64,000 nucleotides of DNA from NCBI RefSeq assembly GCF_001422445.1, contig NZ_LMNA01000029.1, positions 162,661 to 226,660 of the forward strand, read 5' to 3'. Within the stretch, counting starts at the first letter, position 1. Each line of letters begins with the position of its first letter. This DNA comes from Pseudorhodoferax sp. Leaf274. Lineage in GTDB: Bacteria > Pseudomonadota > Gammaproteobacteria > Burkholderiales > Burkholderiaceae_C. The notes beneath the pieces are model-generated. The model was not told the origin of the DNA. It worked only from the letters and a program-made list of their open reading frames with translations, and ran no database searches. Shown here piece after piece: positions 28,346 to 36,833 of the stretch. The position numbers and the translations under genes were made by a program.

Positions 28346-29731
28346 ATGAGCGCGCTGTTCGCCACCGACGCACTGTTGCCCGCGGGCTGGGCCCGCAACG
28401 TGCTGCTGCGCTGGGATGCGTCTGGCACGCTCGTGCAAGTGCAGCCGGACGCTGCGCGCCCCGAGGGCGTCGGCCTGGCCGAAGGGCCCGTGCTGCCCGG
28501 CCTGCCCAACCTGCATTCGCACGCCTTCCAGCGCGGCATGGCCGGCCTGACCGAGCACCGCGGCCAGGGCGAGGACAGCTTCTGGAGCTGGCGCACGCTG
28601 ATGTACCGCTTCGCCGGGCGGCTCGACCCGGCGCTGCTCGAGGCCATCGCCTTCGGCCTGTACGTGGAGATGCTGGAGGCCGGCTACACCAGCGTCTGCG
28701 AGTTCCACTACGTGCACCACGACCGCGGTGGCCGCCCCTATGCGGACGACGCCGAGCTCGCGCTGGCGCTGCTGCGCGCCGCGCAGCGCGCCGGCATCGG
28801 CCTCACGCTGCTGCCCGTGCTCTACCAGGCCAGCGGCTTCGGCGGCAAGCCACCGGGTGAGGGGCAGCGCCGCTTCATCCGCTCCACCGACGACATGCTG
28901 CGCCTGCTGGAGCGGCTGCGCCCGCTGTGCGCCGCGCAAGGCGCACGGCTGGGCCTGGCGCCGCACTCGCTGCGCGCCGTGCCGCCCGATGCGCTGCGCG
29001 CGGCCGTGGCCGGCCTGCACGCGCTGGACGCCACGGCGCCCGTGCACATCCACATCGCCGAGCAGACCCAGGAGGTGGACGACTGCATCGCCTGGAGCGG
29101 CCAGCGCCCCGTGGCCTGGCTGCTCGACCACGCGCCCGTGGACGCGCGCTGGTGCCTGGTGCACGCCACGCACATGGATGCCGACGAATACCGCCGCGCC
29201 GCCGCCAGCGGCGCCGTGGCCGGCCTGTGCCCGAGCACCGAGGCCAACCTGGGCGACGGCCTGTTCGACTGGCCGGCCTGGCAGGCCGCGGGCGGCGCCT
29301 GGGGCCTGGGCTCGGACAGCCATGCCTGCGTCAACGCGGCCGAGGAACTCATGCTGCTGGAATACGGCCAGCGCCTGGCCACGCGGCGGCGCAACGTGAT
29401 GGCGACACCGGCGCAGCCGCAGGTGGCGACCGCCATGCTGCTCGCGGCCGTGGCCGGTGGCGCACAGGCGGCCGGCCGCCCCGCGGCCGGCCTGGCCATG
29501 GGCCAGCAGGCCGACCTCGTCACGCTGGACGCACGGCATCCCGCGCTGGCCGGCCTGCCGGCGCACCAGATGCTGTCGGCCCACGTGTTCGCGAGCCACC
29601 GCACGAGCGCGGTCGGCACCGTCCATGTCGCTGGCCAGGCGCGCGTGGCCGCGGCGCGGCATGCCGAGCACCACCGCGCGATCCAGGGCCTGGTCGCAGC
29701 CCGTACCCAGTTACTCCAGGACAGCCCATGA
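28346..29731 (+). CDS. hutF: formimidoylglutamate deiminase
   Basis: This enzyme releases ammonia from N-formimidoyl-L-glutamate to give N-formyl-L-glutamate. The 461-residue amidohydrolase has GLPNLHSHAFQRGM (metal-binding histidines), FHYVHHDRGG, HIAEQTQEVDD, WCLVHATHMD and GSDSHACVN. It follows hutI after 49 bp and overlaps hutG by 4 bp. Its presence with hutG and without formimidoylglutamase marks the five-step hut pathway found in many Proteobacteria. Confidence 0.96.
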   Translation: MSALFATDALLPAGWARNVLLRWDASGTLVQVQPDAARPEGVGLAEGPVLPGLPNLHSHAFQRGMAGLTEHRGQGEDSFWSWRTLMYRFAGRLDPALLEAIAFGLYVEMLEAGYTSVCEFHYVHHDRGGRPYADDAELALALLRAAQRAGIGLTLLPVLYQASGFGGKPPGEGQRRFIRSTDDMLRLLERLRPLCAAQGARLGLAPHSLRAVPPDALRAAVAGLHALDATAPVHIHIAEQTQEVDDCIAWSGQRPVAWLLDHAPVDARWCLVHATHMDADEYRRAAASGAVAGLCPSTEANLGDGLFDWPAWQAAGGAWGLGSDSHACVNAAEELMLLEYGQRLATRRRNVMATPAQPQVATAMLLAAVAGGAQAAGRPAAGLAMGQQADLVTLDARHPALAGLPAHQMLSAHVFASHRTSAVGTVHVAGQARVAAARHAEHHRAIQGLVAARTQLLQDSP

Positions 29732-30546
29732 GCTTTTCCACCACCGAACCCCCCTTCCGCTTCCGCCAGGGCACCCGGCCGCTGCTGGTCTCCATGCCCC
29801 ACGTCGGCACCCACGTGCCGCCAGCGCTGGCCGCCCGCTTCACGGACGAGGCGCGCCACGTGCCCGACACCGACTGGCACCTGGAGCAGCTCTACGGCTT
29901 CGCCGACGCGCTGGGCGCCTCGGTGCTCGTGGCCACGCACTCGCGCTACGTGATCGACCTGAACCGGCCGCCAGACGGCGCGAGCCTCTACCCAGGGCAG
30001 AACGTCACCGGCCTGTGCCCCGTCGACACCTTCGACGAGACGCCGCTGTACCGCGATCCTGCCGACCAGCCCGGCGATGCCGAGACCGCCGCGCGGCGCG
30101 ACGCCATCTGGCACCCGTACCACGCCAAGCTGGCCGAGGAACTCGCGCGCATCAAGGCACAGCACGGCATCGCCATGCTCTGGGATGCGCACTCCATCCG
30201 ATCCGTGCTGCCGCGCTTCTTCGAAGGCAAGCTGCCCGACCTGAACCTGGGCACCGGCAAGGGCACGAGCTGCGATCCGGCGCTGGCCCAGGCGCTGCTG
30301 GCCATCGCCAAGGAGGCGACGGGCTACACCAGCGTGCTGAACGGCCGCTTCACGGGCGGCTACATCACGCGCCACCACGGCCGCCCGCACGAAGGCCAGC
30401 ACGCCGTGCAGCTCGAGATGACGCAGAGCAGCTACATGCAGGAGGCCTTGCCCTTCGACTACCTGCCTGCCGCGGCGGCCGGCGTGCAGCCGCACCTGCA
30501 ACGCATGCTGCAGGCGGTGCTGGACTTCGCCGAGACGCGCCGGTGA
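29728..30546 (+). CDS. hutG: N-formylglutamate deformylase
   Basis: This enzyme hydrolyses N-formyl-L-glutamate to glutamate and formate, the last hut step. The 272-residue protein belongs to the FGase family, with LLVSMPHVGTHVP, LEQLYGFAD, SRYVIDLNRPPDG, LWDAHSIRS and NGRFTGGYITRHHG. These contain the zinc-type histidines and the substrate arginines. It overlaps hutF (ATGA), and its own stop overlaps the GTG start of the FAD dehydrogenase. This indicates that transcription and translation continue into two extra genes. Confidence 0.95.
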   Translation: MSFSTTEPPFRFRQGTRPLLVSMPHVGTHVPPALAARFTDEARHVPDTDWHLEQLYGFADALGASVLVATHSRYVIDLNRPPDGASLYPGQNVTGLCPVDTFDETPLYRDPADQPGDAETAARRDAIWHPYHAKLAEELARIKAQHGIAMLWDAHSIRSVLPRFFEGKLPDLNLGTGKGTSCDPALAQALLAIAKEATGYTSVLNGRFTGGYITRHHGRPHEGQHAVQLEMTQSSYMQEALPFDYLPAAAAGVQPHLQRMLQAVLDFAETRR

Positions 30547-31925
30547 GCGGCCTCCTCGAAGCCCTGCGCGCGGTGCTGGGCGACGACGCCGTGGCCACCG
30601 GCGAGGCCATCCCCGCCCGCCAGCTGGCCGACTGGAGCGGCGTGCCGCCCGTGCGCCCGCTGGCCTGGCTGCGCCCGCGCAACACCGAACAGGTCAGCGC
30701 CGCGCTCCGGCTGTGCACGCAGCACCGCGTGCCCGTCGTGCCCCAGGGCGGCATGACTGGCCTGGCAGGCGCGGCCCAGCCGTTGGCGGCGGGCGTGGCC
30801 CTGTCGCTGGACCGCATGCAGGCCATCGAGCAGGTGGACGCCGCCACGCGCACGCTGACCGTGCAGGCCGGTGCCACCGTGCAGTCCATCCAGGAGGCGG
30901 CCAGTGCCCAGGGCCTGCTGTTCGGCGTGGACTTCGGCGCGCGCGGCTCGGCCCAGGTCGGCGGTGCGCTGGCGACCAACGCGGGCGGCAACGGCGTGCT
31001 GCGCTTCGGCATGATGCGCGAGCAGACGCTGGGCCTGGAGGTGGTGCTGGCCGACGGCAGCGTGCTGCCCATGCTGCGCCCCATGCAGAAGAACAACACG
31101 GGCTACGACCTGAAGCAGTTCTTCATCGGCGCCGAGGGCACGCTGGGCGTGATCACGCGCGCGCTGCTGCGGCTGCACCCGGCGCCGGCCGCGAGAGTGA
31201 GCATGCTGGCCGCCGTGCCCGACTACGACGCCGCGCTCGCGCTGCTGTCGCGCCTGCAGCGGCGTGCCGGCGCGGGCCTGGCCGCCTTCGAGCTCATGTG
31301 GCGCGACTTCGTGCAGGCCTCGCTGGCCTGGCAGAAGCTGCGCGAGCCCTTCGACGCGCCGCACCCGCTGCTGGCCCTGGTCGATCTGGACGGCCCCGAT
31401 GCGGCCCAGCTGCAGGCCGCGCTGGAGGATGTGCTGGCACCCGCCTTGCAGGATGGCCTGGTGCTGGACGCGGCCATCGCGCAGTCCGAGGCCCAGGCGC
31501 GCGCGTTCTGGAAGATCCGCGAGGCCACGGCCGAGCTGCCCACGAACATGCACCCGCCCGTCAACTTCGACGTGAGCCTGCCCATGGCCGAGATCGGCCG
31601 CTTCGCCAGCGCCTGCCGCGCCGCGCTGGACGCGCGCTGGCCCGGCCATGCCAGCGTGTTCTTCGGCCACATCGGCGACAGCAACCTGCATGTCTCCACC
31701 GACGCCTCGACCATCGCGGGCGATGTGGAAGGCCTGGAGCACCTGGTCTACGGCCTGGTCGGCGACTTCGCGGGCAGCGTCTCGGCCGAGCACGGCATCG
31801 GCCTGCACAAGAAGCCCTGGCTGGGCCGCAGCCGCACGCCGGCCGAGCTGGCTGCCATGCGCGCCGTGAAGGCGGCACTCGACCCCTTGCACCTGATGAA
31901 CCCCGGAAAGATCTTCGACCGATGA
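30543..31925 (+). CDS. FAD-linked 2-hydroxyacid dehydrogenase in the hut operon
   Basis: The 460-residue flavoprotein is of the same family as the one at 8288. FAD blocks are PVVPQGGMTGLAG, GALATNAGGNGVLRFGMM and NNTGYDLKQFFIGAEGTLG; the C-terminal part has HIGDSNLHV and SAEHGIGLHKKPW. The GTG start is part of GTGA and overlaps the hutG stop, with no independent ribosome-binding site, so it is translationally coupled to hutG. Its last codons overlap the HisC-like gene in the same way. Oxidation of imidazolyl-lactate to imidazolyl-pyruvate would fit both neighbours. That is inference, and lactate-type substrates remain possible. Confidence 0.87.
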   Translation: MSGLLEALRAVLGDDAVATGEAIPARQLADWSGVPPVRPLAWLRPRNTEQVSAALRLCTQHRVPVVPQGGMTGLAGAAQPLAAGVALSLDRMQAIEQVDAATRTLTVQAGATVQSIQEAASAQGLLFGVDFGARGSAQVGGALATNAGGNGVLRFGMMREQTLGLEVVLADGSVLPMLRPMQKNNTGYDLKQFFIGAEGTLGVITRALLRLHPAPAARVSMLAAVPDYDAALALLSRLQRRAGAGLAAFELMWRDFVQASLAWQKLREPFDAPHPLLALVDLDGPDAAQLQAALEDVLAPALQDGLVLDAAIAQSEAQARAFWKIREATAELPTNMHPPVNFDVSLPMAEIGRFASACRAALDARWPGHASVFFGHIGDSNLHVSTDASTIAGDVEGLEHLVYGLVGDFAGSVSAEHGIGLHKKPWLGRSRTPAELAAMRAVKAALDPLHLMNPGKIFDR

Positions 31926-33040
31926 CCGCCCCCGACCTGCTGGCCCTGGCCCGGCCCGAAGTGCCGCCGCTGCCCATCTACAACGCCGGCCTGTCGTCCG
32001 AGGCCGTGCGTGCGCGCCACGGCGTGGACCGCATCGCCCGCCTGGGCAGCAACGAGAACCCGTACGGCCCCAGTCCGCGCGTGGCCCAGGCGCTGGCAGG
32101 CCTCGCGCAGCAGGTGCTGTGGTATCCGGACGCCGACAGCAGCGCCCTGCGCGCAGCCATTGCCGCGCGCAGCGGCACCACGGCCGCGCACGTCGTGGTG
32201 GGCAACGGCTCCGAATCCATCCTGCAGATGCTGTGCCTGGCGCTGCTCTCGCCCGGCGAGCGCGTGCTGGCGCAGCGCCCGGCCTTTGGCCTGCACGAGA
32301 TCTACCCGCGGATGGTGGGCGCCGGGGTCGAGCTGCTGGACCTGTCGCCCGCGCTGGGCTTCGACGTGGACGCCTGGTGCGCGGCGCTCGCGCGCGGCCC
32401 CAAGATGGCCATGCTGGCCAACCCCTCGAACCCGGTGGGCTGCATGTTCGGCACCGCGGCCTTTGCGCGGCTGCTGGACGCCACGCCGGCCGGCACGCTG
32501 CTGGTCGTCGACGAGGCCTACGTGGAGTACGCGCGCCTCACGCCCGGGTTCCCCGACGCCCTGCCCATGCTGCGCGACCGGGGCAGTGCCTGGATCGTGC
32601 TGCGCACCTTCTCCAAGGCCTATGGCCTGGCCGGGTTGCGCGTGGGCTACGGCATCGCGTCCGATGCCGCGCTGGTGCAGCTGCTCGACCGCGTGCGCAC
32701 GCCCTTCGGCGTGAACCTGGCCGCGCAACTGGCCGCGCGCGCTGCCCTTGTCGACGAGGCCCACATGCGCCAGGCCGTGGCGCGTACCGTGGTGCAGCGC
32801 GATGCCATGGCCCGCGCACTGCAGGCCATGGGCCTGCGCGTGGCGCCGTCGGCCACCAATTTCCTGTTCGTCGACCTGGGCCGGCCCAACGGCCCGGTGA
32901 ACGAGGCGCTGCTGGCGCTCGGCGTGATCGTCAAGCCCTGGAAGGAGCCCGGCTTCACGCAGTTCCTGCGCATCACGGTGGGCACCGACGAGGACAACGC
33001 GCTGTGCCTGCAGGCGCTGCGCGACGCGCTGGCGTGTTGA
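31922..33040 (+). CDS. HisC-like aminotransferase in the hut operon
   Basis: This 372-residue PLP enzyme of the class I/II fold belongs to the histidinol-phosphate aminotransferase family. Visible are the N-terminal arm SNENPYGPSP, NGSESILQM (phosphate cup), ANPSNPVG, VVDEAYVEY, and the Schiff-base Lys232 in TFSKAYGLAGLRVGY. In a hut operon a biosynthetic role is unexpected. Transamination between histidine and imidazolyl-pyruvate is the natural suggestion, as HisC-type enzymes already accept imidazole side chains. It overlaps the dehydrogenase gene (ATGA) and is the last gene of the unit. Confidence 0.88.
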   Translation: MTAPDLLALARPEVPPLPIYNAGLSSEAVRARHGVDRIARLGSNENPYGPSPRVAQALAGLAQQVLWYPDADSSALRAAIAARSGTTAAHVVVGNGSESILQMLCLALLSPGERVLAQRPAFGLHEIYPRMVGAGVELLDLSPALGFDVDAWCAALARGPKMAMLANPSNPVGCMFGTAAFARLLDATPAGTLLVVDEAYVEYARLTPGFPDALPMLRDRGSAWIVLRTFSKAYGLAGLRVGYGIASDAALVQLLDRVRTPFGVNLAAQLAARAALVDEAHMRQAVARTVVQRDAMARALQAMGLRVAPSATNFLFVDLGRPNGPVNEALLALGVIVKPWKEPGFTQFLRITVGTDEDNALCLQALRDALAC

Positions 33041-33115
33041 AAGGCGTCGCCCGTGGTGTGCTTTGCGGCACCCGGGCCAGGCGCGCGGTAGCCTTGCGGT
33101 GCCGGGCGTCGCCTT
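33041..33115. other. post-operon inverted repeat
   Basis: Directly after the aminotransferase stop, AAGGCGTCGCCCG (33041-33053) pairs with CGGGCGTCGCCTT (33103-33115) at 12 of 13 positions, with a smaller GGTG/CACC hairpin inside. There is no T-run, so it is at best a weak or Rho-assisted terminator or an mRNA-stabilising fold at the end of the hut unit. Confidence 0.4.
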
Positions 33116-33167
33116 GCTGCAACAGGCGCATGGAGCCGCAAGGGGCCGGTGCTATGTTCGGCGCGCC

Positions 33168-34277
33168 ATGCCGATCCGCCCACCCAGCCCGCCGCGTCCG
33201 CTCCGTGTCTTGTCCGTTGCCATCTTGGGCGCCATCGGCGCCACGGCACAGGCCGCCGAGGACTTCCAGGTCCGCTACAACCTTGCCGGCAGCCTGGGCG
33301 GCGAGATCTTCGCGCCGGCCGACCTGCAGGGACTGACCGGCGGCATCGCGCTGACGCGCGTGGACATCCGCAAGGTGACCGGCAACGACGGCGAGCCGCT
33401 CACGCAGACGCTTGCGGGCGGCACGCTGCCCCTGCCTGCACCGACGCCCGCGGCGCTGTACCCGACCTACGGCGCGGCAACCGGGCGCATCGACGCCCGG
33501 GGCTCGCTGCTGCAATGGAACCTCGGCCTGGCGTGGCTGAGCCAGGCACGCTATGGCGGCGGCCGGCTGGCGCTGGCCGTCAACCTGCCGTATGCCACCA
33601 AGAAGCAGGGCTTCGCCGCGGACGCGCAGACGCCCGCGCTGAACTGGAATCCCGCTGTGCCCACGGCGACGCAGTCCGCCGTGCAGGCCCGGTTCGACAC
33701 GCAGTTCCAGAGCACGGTTGCAGCGCTGGCCGCGGCGGAGGGCGGCAGGGTGTCCGGCCTGGGCGACCTGGAGCTGCACGCGGGCTGGCGCCATGCCGAT
33801 GCGCAGCTGCGCGTGCTGGCCGGTGCCTCGCTGGTGCTGCCCACGGGCAAGTACGACGCGGCCTCCGGTCCGGACATCGGCTTCGGCAATTTCTACACCT
33901 TGCGGCCGGTGGCCCAGCTGGTCTACCTGCCGCGGCCCGACATCGCGCTGGCGGGCCGTGTGACGGTGGGCCTGAACACGCGCAACCGCGACAACGACCT
34001 GCGCAGCGGCAACTGGGCGAGCCTGGAAGTCGCCGCCGGCACCATGACGCGGCTGGGGCCGGTCGGCGTGCACGTGCTGCAGGCCCAGCAGTTCCAGGAC
34101 GACAGCGGCAACCGCTGGGGCACCAGCCGCTACCGCTCGACCAACGCGGGACTGTTCTTCACCACGCGCATCCCCGTGGTCGACCTGGTGCTGACGCTGC
34201 AGCACATGGCGACGCTGCAATCGCGCAACGCCAAGCACGGCACCTATTCGCAGGTGCGGCTTACCAAGACTTTCTGA
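33168..34277 (+). CDS. outer-membrane beta-barrel protein (phenol MetA-pathway type)
   Basis: The 369-residue precursor has a signal peptide (LRVLSVAILGAIGATAQAA, cleaved before EDFQV). The mature part alternates short hydrophobic strands with polar turns and ends in an aromatic residue (RLTKTF), as expected of outer-membrane barrels. Blocks such as GLGDLELHAGWRH, GASLVLPTGKYD and GFGNFYTLRPVAQLVY match a family usually annotated as transporter or MetA-pathway of phenol degradation. Such proteins are thought to pass small hydrophobic compounds. The start was taken at the signal peptide; the ribosome-binding site is poor. It lies between the hut and NCS1 loci and may serve either. Confidence 0.72.
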   Translation: MPIRPPSPPRPLRVLSVAILGAIGATAQAAEDFQVRYNLAGSLGGEIFAPADLQGLTGGIALTRVDIRKVTGNDGEPLTQTLAGGTLPLPAPTPAALYPTYGAATGRIDARGSLLQWNLGLAWLSQARYGGGRLALAVNLPYATKKQGFAADAQTPALNWNPAVPTATQSAVQARFDTQFQSTVAALAAAEGGRVSGLGDLELHAGWRHADAQLRVLAGASLVLPTGKYDAASGPDIGFGNFYTLRPVAQLVYLPRPDIALAGRVTVGLNTRNRDNDLRSGNWASLEVAAGTMTRLGPVGVHVLQAQQFQDDSGNRWGTSRYRSTNAGLFFTTRIPVVDLVLTLQHMATLQSRNAKHGTYSQVRLTKTF

Positions 34278-34445
34278 GACGCGGGCCGCCCGACGGCCTG
34301 GTGCAGCACGGCCGGCATGCGCCGCGCCGCAGCGTGGCCGCCTTCCGGGTTTGGCCCTGGGCCCGGGCCGCTTCGGCTGCATGGGCAGGCCGGTCCCGCG
34401 CCGCTTTCCTAGGGTTTGTCCGGGTGCCGCCATGGCCGCTTGGGC

Positions 34446-34499
34446 TTGATTGCGTCCGTTTTTTGGATACAAAATTCGAACCCAATAAACGGACGCAAT
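34446..34499 (+). promoter_or_regulatory. NCS1 promoter with a 13-bp perfect inverted repeat
   Basis: ATTGCGTCCGTTT (34449-34461) and AAACGGACGCAAT (34487-34499) are exact inverted copies 25 bp apart. Between them and overlapping the left arm is a sigma70-like pair, TTGATT (34446-34451) and TACAAA (34468-34473), 16 bp apart. The spacing would place two repressor half-sites around the promoter. The GntR protein encoded downstream is the likely ligand. The upstream 34278-34440 segment holds no recognised feature. Confidence 0.6.
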
Positions 34500-34538
34500 G
34501 CACGTCCGACCAGCCCAGCCACCCATCAAAGGAAGACC

Positions 34539-36041
34539 ATGAGCACTGCAACCGTCAGTCAGGTACCGGGGGAGACCAACGCAACCGGGGCGGGCCCGGC
34601 ACACACCGGCCATGCCGCAAGCAACGCCGCCATCAAGCCGGATTACCACCCGCGCCTGACCAACGAAGACCTGGCGCCGCTCAAGCGGCAGACCTGGGGC
34701 CAATACAACATCTTTGCGTTCTGGATGGCCGACGTGCACAGCGTGGGCGGCTACATCACGGCCGGCAGCCTGTTCGCGCTGGGCCTGTCGAGCTGGCAGG
34801 TGCTGGTGGCCTTGCTGATCGGCATCGTCATCGTGCAGTTCTTCTGCAACCTCGTGGCCAAGCCCAGCCAGGTCACGAGCACGCCGTACCCGGTGATCTG
34901 CCGCGCCTCGTTCGGCGTGCTGGGCGCCAACATCCCGGCCATCATCCGCGGCCTGATCGCGGTGGCCTGGTACGGCATCCAGACCTACCTGGCGTCCAGC
35001 GCCTTCATGATCCTGGCACTGCATCTGTTTCCCAACCTGGCGCCGTACGCCGACCTCGCGCAGCACGGCTTCGCCGGCCTGTCCACGCTGGGCTGGGTCG
35101 CGTTCATGGTCATGTGGGTGCTGCAGGCCTTCGTGTTCTGGCACGGCATGGAAGCCATCCGCAAGTTCATCGACTGGGCCGGCCCGGGCGTCTACGTGGT
35201 CATGGCCATCCTGTGCGGCTGGCTGGTCTGGAAGGCGGGTTGGCGCAACATCGACCTGAACCTGGGCGGCGTGAAGTTCGAGGGTTGGGACGCCGTGCCC
35301 GTGATGCTGTCGGCCATCGCGCTGGTGGTGAGCTACTTCAGCGGGCCGATGCTGAACTTCGGCGACTTCTCGCGCTACGGCAAGAGCTTCGATGCGGTGA
35401 AGAAGGGCAACTTCTGGGGCCTGCCGATCAACTTCATCTTCTTCTCGCTGCTGACGGTGGTCACCACCGCGGCCACGCTGCCGGTGTTCGGCGAACTCAT
35501 CACCGACCCCGTGCACACGGTCGGCAAGATCGACAGCACCACGGCCGTGGTGCTGGGCGCGCTGACCTTCATGATCGCCACCGTGGGCATCAACATCGTG
35601 GCCAACTTCGTCTCGCCCGCGTTCGACTTCTCCAACGTGGCGCCGCAGCACATCAGCTGGCGCACGGGCGGCATGATCGCGGCCGTGGGCTCGATCTTCC
35701 TGACGCCCTGGAACCTGTACAACAACCCGCAGGTGATCCACTACACGCTGGACGTGCTGGGCTCGTTCATCGGCCCGCTGTTCGGCATCCTGATCGCCGA
35801 TTTCTACATCGTGCGCAAGCAGCGCGTGGACGTGGACGCGCTCTATTCGATGAGCGAGCAAGGCGCCTACTGGTACCGCAACGGCTACAACATGAAGGCC
35901 GTCTGGACCATGGTGCCGGCCGCCTTGATCCCCATCCTGTGCGTGATCGTGCCGGCATTGCGCGGTGGCGCCAACTACGCCTGGTTCATCGGCATGGGCC
36001 TGGGCTTCGTCATCTACACCCTGCTGAACCGCAAGAGCTGA
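34539..36041 (+). CDS. NCS1 family nucleobase/hydantoin/allantoin permease
   Basis: This 500-residue inner-membrane symporter has about twelve helices and belongs to the nucleobase:cation symporter-1 family, which imports allantoin, hydantoins, cytosine, uracil or thiamine. Visible family parts are the N-terminal NEDLAPLKRQTWGQYNIFAFW, CRASFGVLGANIPAIIRG, NFGDFSRYGKS and SPAFDFSNV, and ADFYIVRK near the C-terminus. AAGGAAG before ATG 34539 is a good RBS. The adjacent racemase gene, 5 bp downstream, favours a hydantoin or allantoin substrate. Confidence 0.9.
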   Translation: MSTATVSQVPGETNATGAGPAHTGHAASNAAIKPDYHPRLTNEDLAPLKRQTWGQYNIFAFWMADVHSVGGYITAGSLFALGLSSWQVLVALLIGIVIVQFFCNLVAKPSQVTSTPYPVICRASFGVLGANIPAIIRGLIAVAWYGIQTYLASSAFMILALHLFPNLAPYADLAQHGFAGLSTLGWVAFMVMWVLQAFVFWHGMEAIRKFIDWAGPGVYVVMAILCGWLVWKAGWRNIDLNLGGVKFEGWDAVPVMLSAIALVVSYFSGPMLNFGDFSRYGKSFDAVKKGNFWGLPINFIFFSLLTVVTTAATLPVFGELITDPVHTVGKIDSTTAVVLGALTFMIATVGINIVANFVSPAFDFSNVAPQHISWRTGGMIAAVGSIFLTPWNLYNNPQVIHYTLDVLGSFIGPLFGILIADFYIVRKQRVDVDALYSMSEQGAYWYRNGYNMKAVWTMVPAALIPILCVIVPALRGGANYAWFIGMGLGFVIYTLLNRKS

Positions 36042-36046
36042 GCACC

Positions 36047-36784
36047 ATGCGCATCCTCGTCATCAATCCCAACACCACGGCCAGCATGACGGCCAAGATC
36101 GGCGAGGCTGCACGCGCCGTGGCGCGGCAGGGCTGCGAGGTCACGGCCGTCAGCCCGGCCATGGGACCGGCTTCGATCGAGAGCCACTACGACGAGGCGC
36201 TGGCCGTGCCGGGGCTGCTGCAGTGCATTGCGCAGGGCGAGCGCGAGGGCGTGGACGGCTACGTGATCGCCTGCTTCGGCGATCCGGGCCTGAAGGCCGC
36301 ACGCGAGCTGGCGCGCGGCCCTGTGGTCGGCATCGCCGAGGCCGCCATGCACCTGGCCAGCCTGGTCGGCACGCGTTTCTCGGTGGTGACCACGCTGGCG
36401 CGCACCATCGGCCAGGCCCGCCACCTGGCCGAGGCCTATGGCATGGACCGCTTCTGCGCCAATGTGCGCGCCTGCGAACTGCCCGTGCTGGAACTGGAAG
36501 TGCCCGGCTCCAACGCGCGCGAGCGCATCGTGGCCGAATGCCGGCGCGCGCTGGACGAGGACGGCGCCGACGCCATCGTGCTGGGCTGCGCCGGCATGGC
36601 CGACCTGTGCGCGCACATCCAGCAGCTGCTGGGCGTGCCCGTCGTCGACGGCGTGGCGGCCGGCGTGCAGCTGGTCGAATCGCTCCTGGCACTGGGCCTT
36701 GGCACCAGCAAGCGCGGCGAACTCGCGCGGCCGCTGCCCAAGCCCATGGCGGGGCTGCTGGAAGGCTTCACGCTTGCGCGCTGA
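36047..36784 (+). CDS. Asp/Glu/hydantoin racemase family protein
   Basis: The 245-residue protein belongs to the cofactor-independent racemase family. It has the N-terminal RILVINPNTTASMT block and two catalytic cysteines, in IACFGDPG and VLGCAGM. Members interconvert enantiomers of 5-substituted hydantoins or allantoin before ring opening. It follows the NCS1 gene after 5 bp and precedes the GntR gene by 49 bp. No hydantoinase, allantoinase or carbamoylase lies nearby, so the rest of the pathway must be elsewhere or the true substrate differs. Confidence 0.88.
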   Translation: MRILVINPNTTASMTAKIGEAARAVARQGCEVTAVSPAMGPASIESHYDEALAVPGLLQCIAQGEREGVDGYVIACFGDPGLKAARELARGPVVGIAEAAMHLASLVGTRFSVVTTLARTIGQARHLAEAYGMDRFCANVRACELPVLELEVPGSNARERIVAECRRALDEDGADAIVLGCAGMADLCAHIQQLLGVPVVDGVAAGVQLVESLLALGLGTSKRGELARPLPKPMAGLLEGFTLAR

Positions 36785-36833
36785 GAGCCTGCTGTCGGTG
36801 CGGCTGCGGCGTCCGCTGGGCCACAATCCGGCC

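Noticed and set aside
31922-33040. Assigning the aminotransferase to histidine biosynthesis as hisC
   Set aside because: No other his genes are nearby and it is coupled to hutG; a catabolic role fits better, so no symbol was given.
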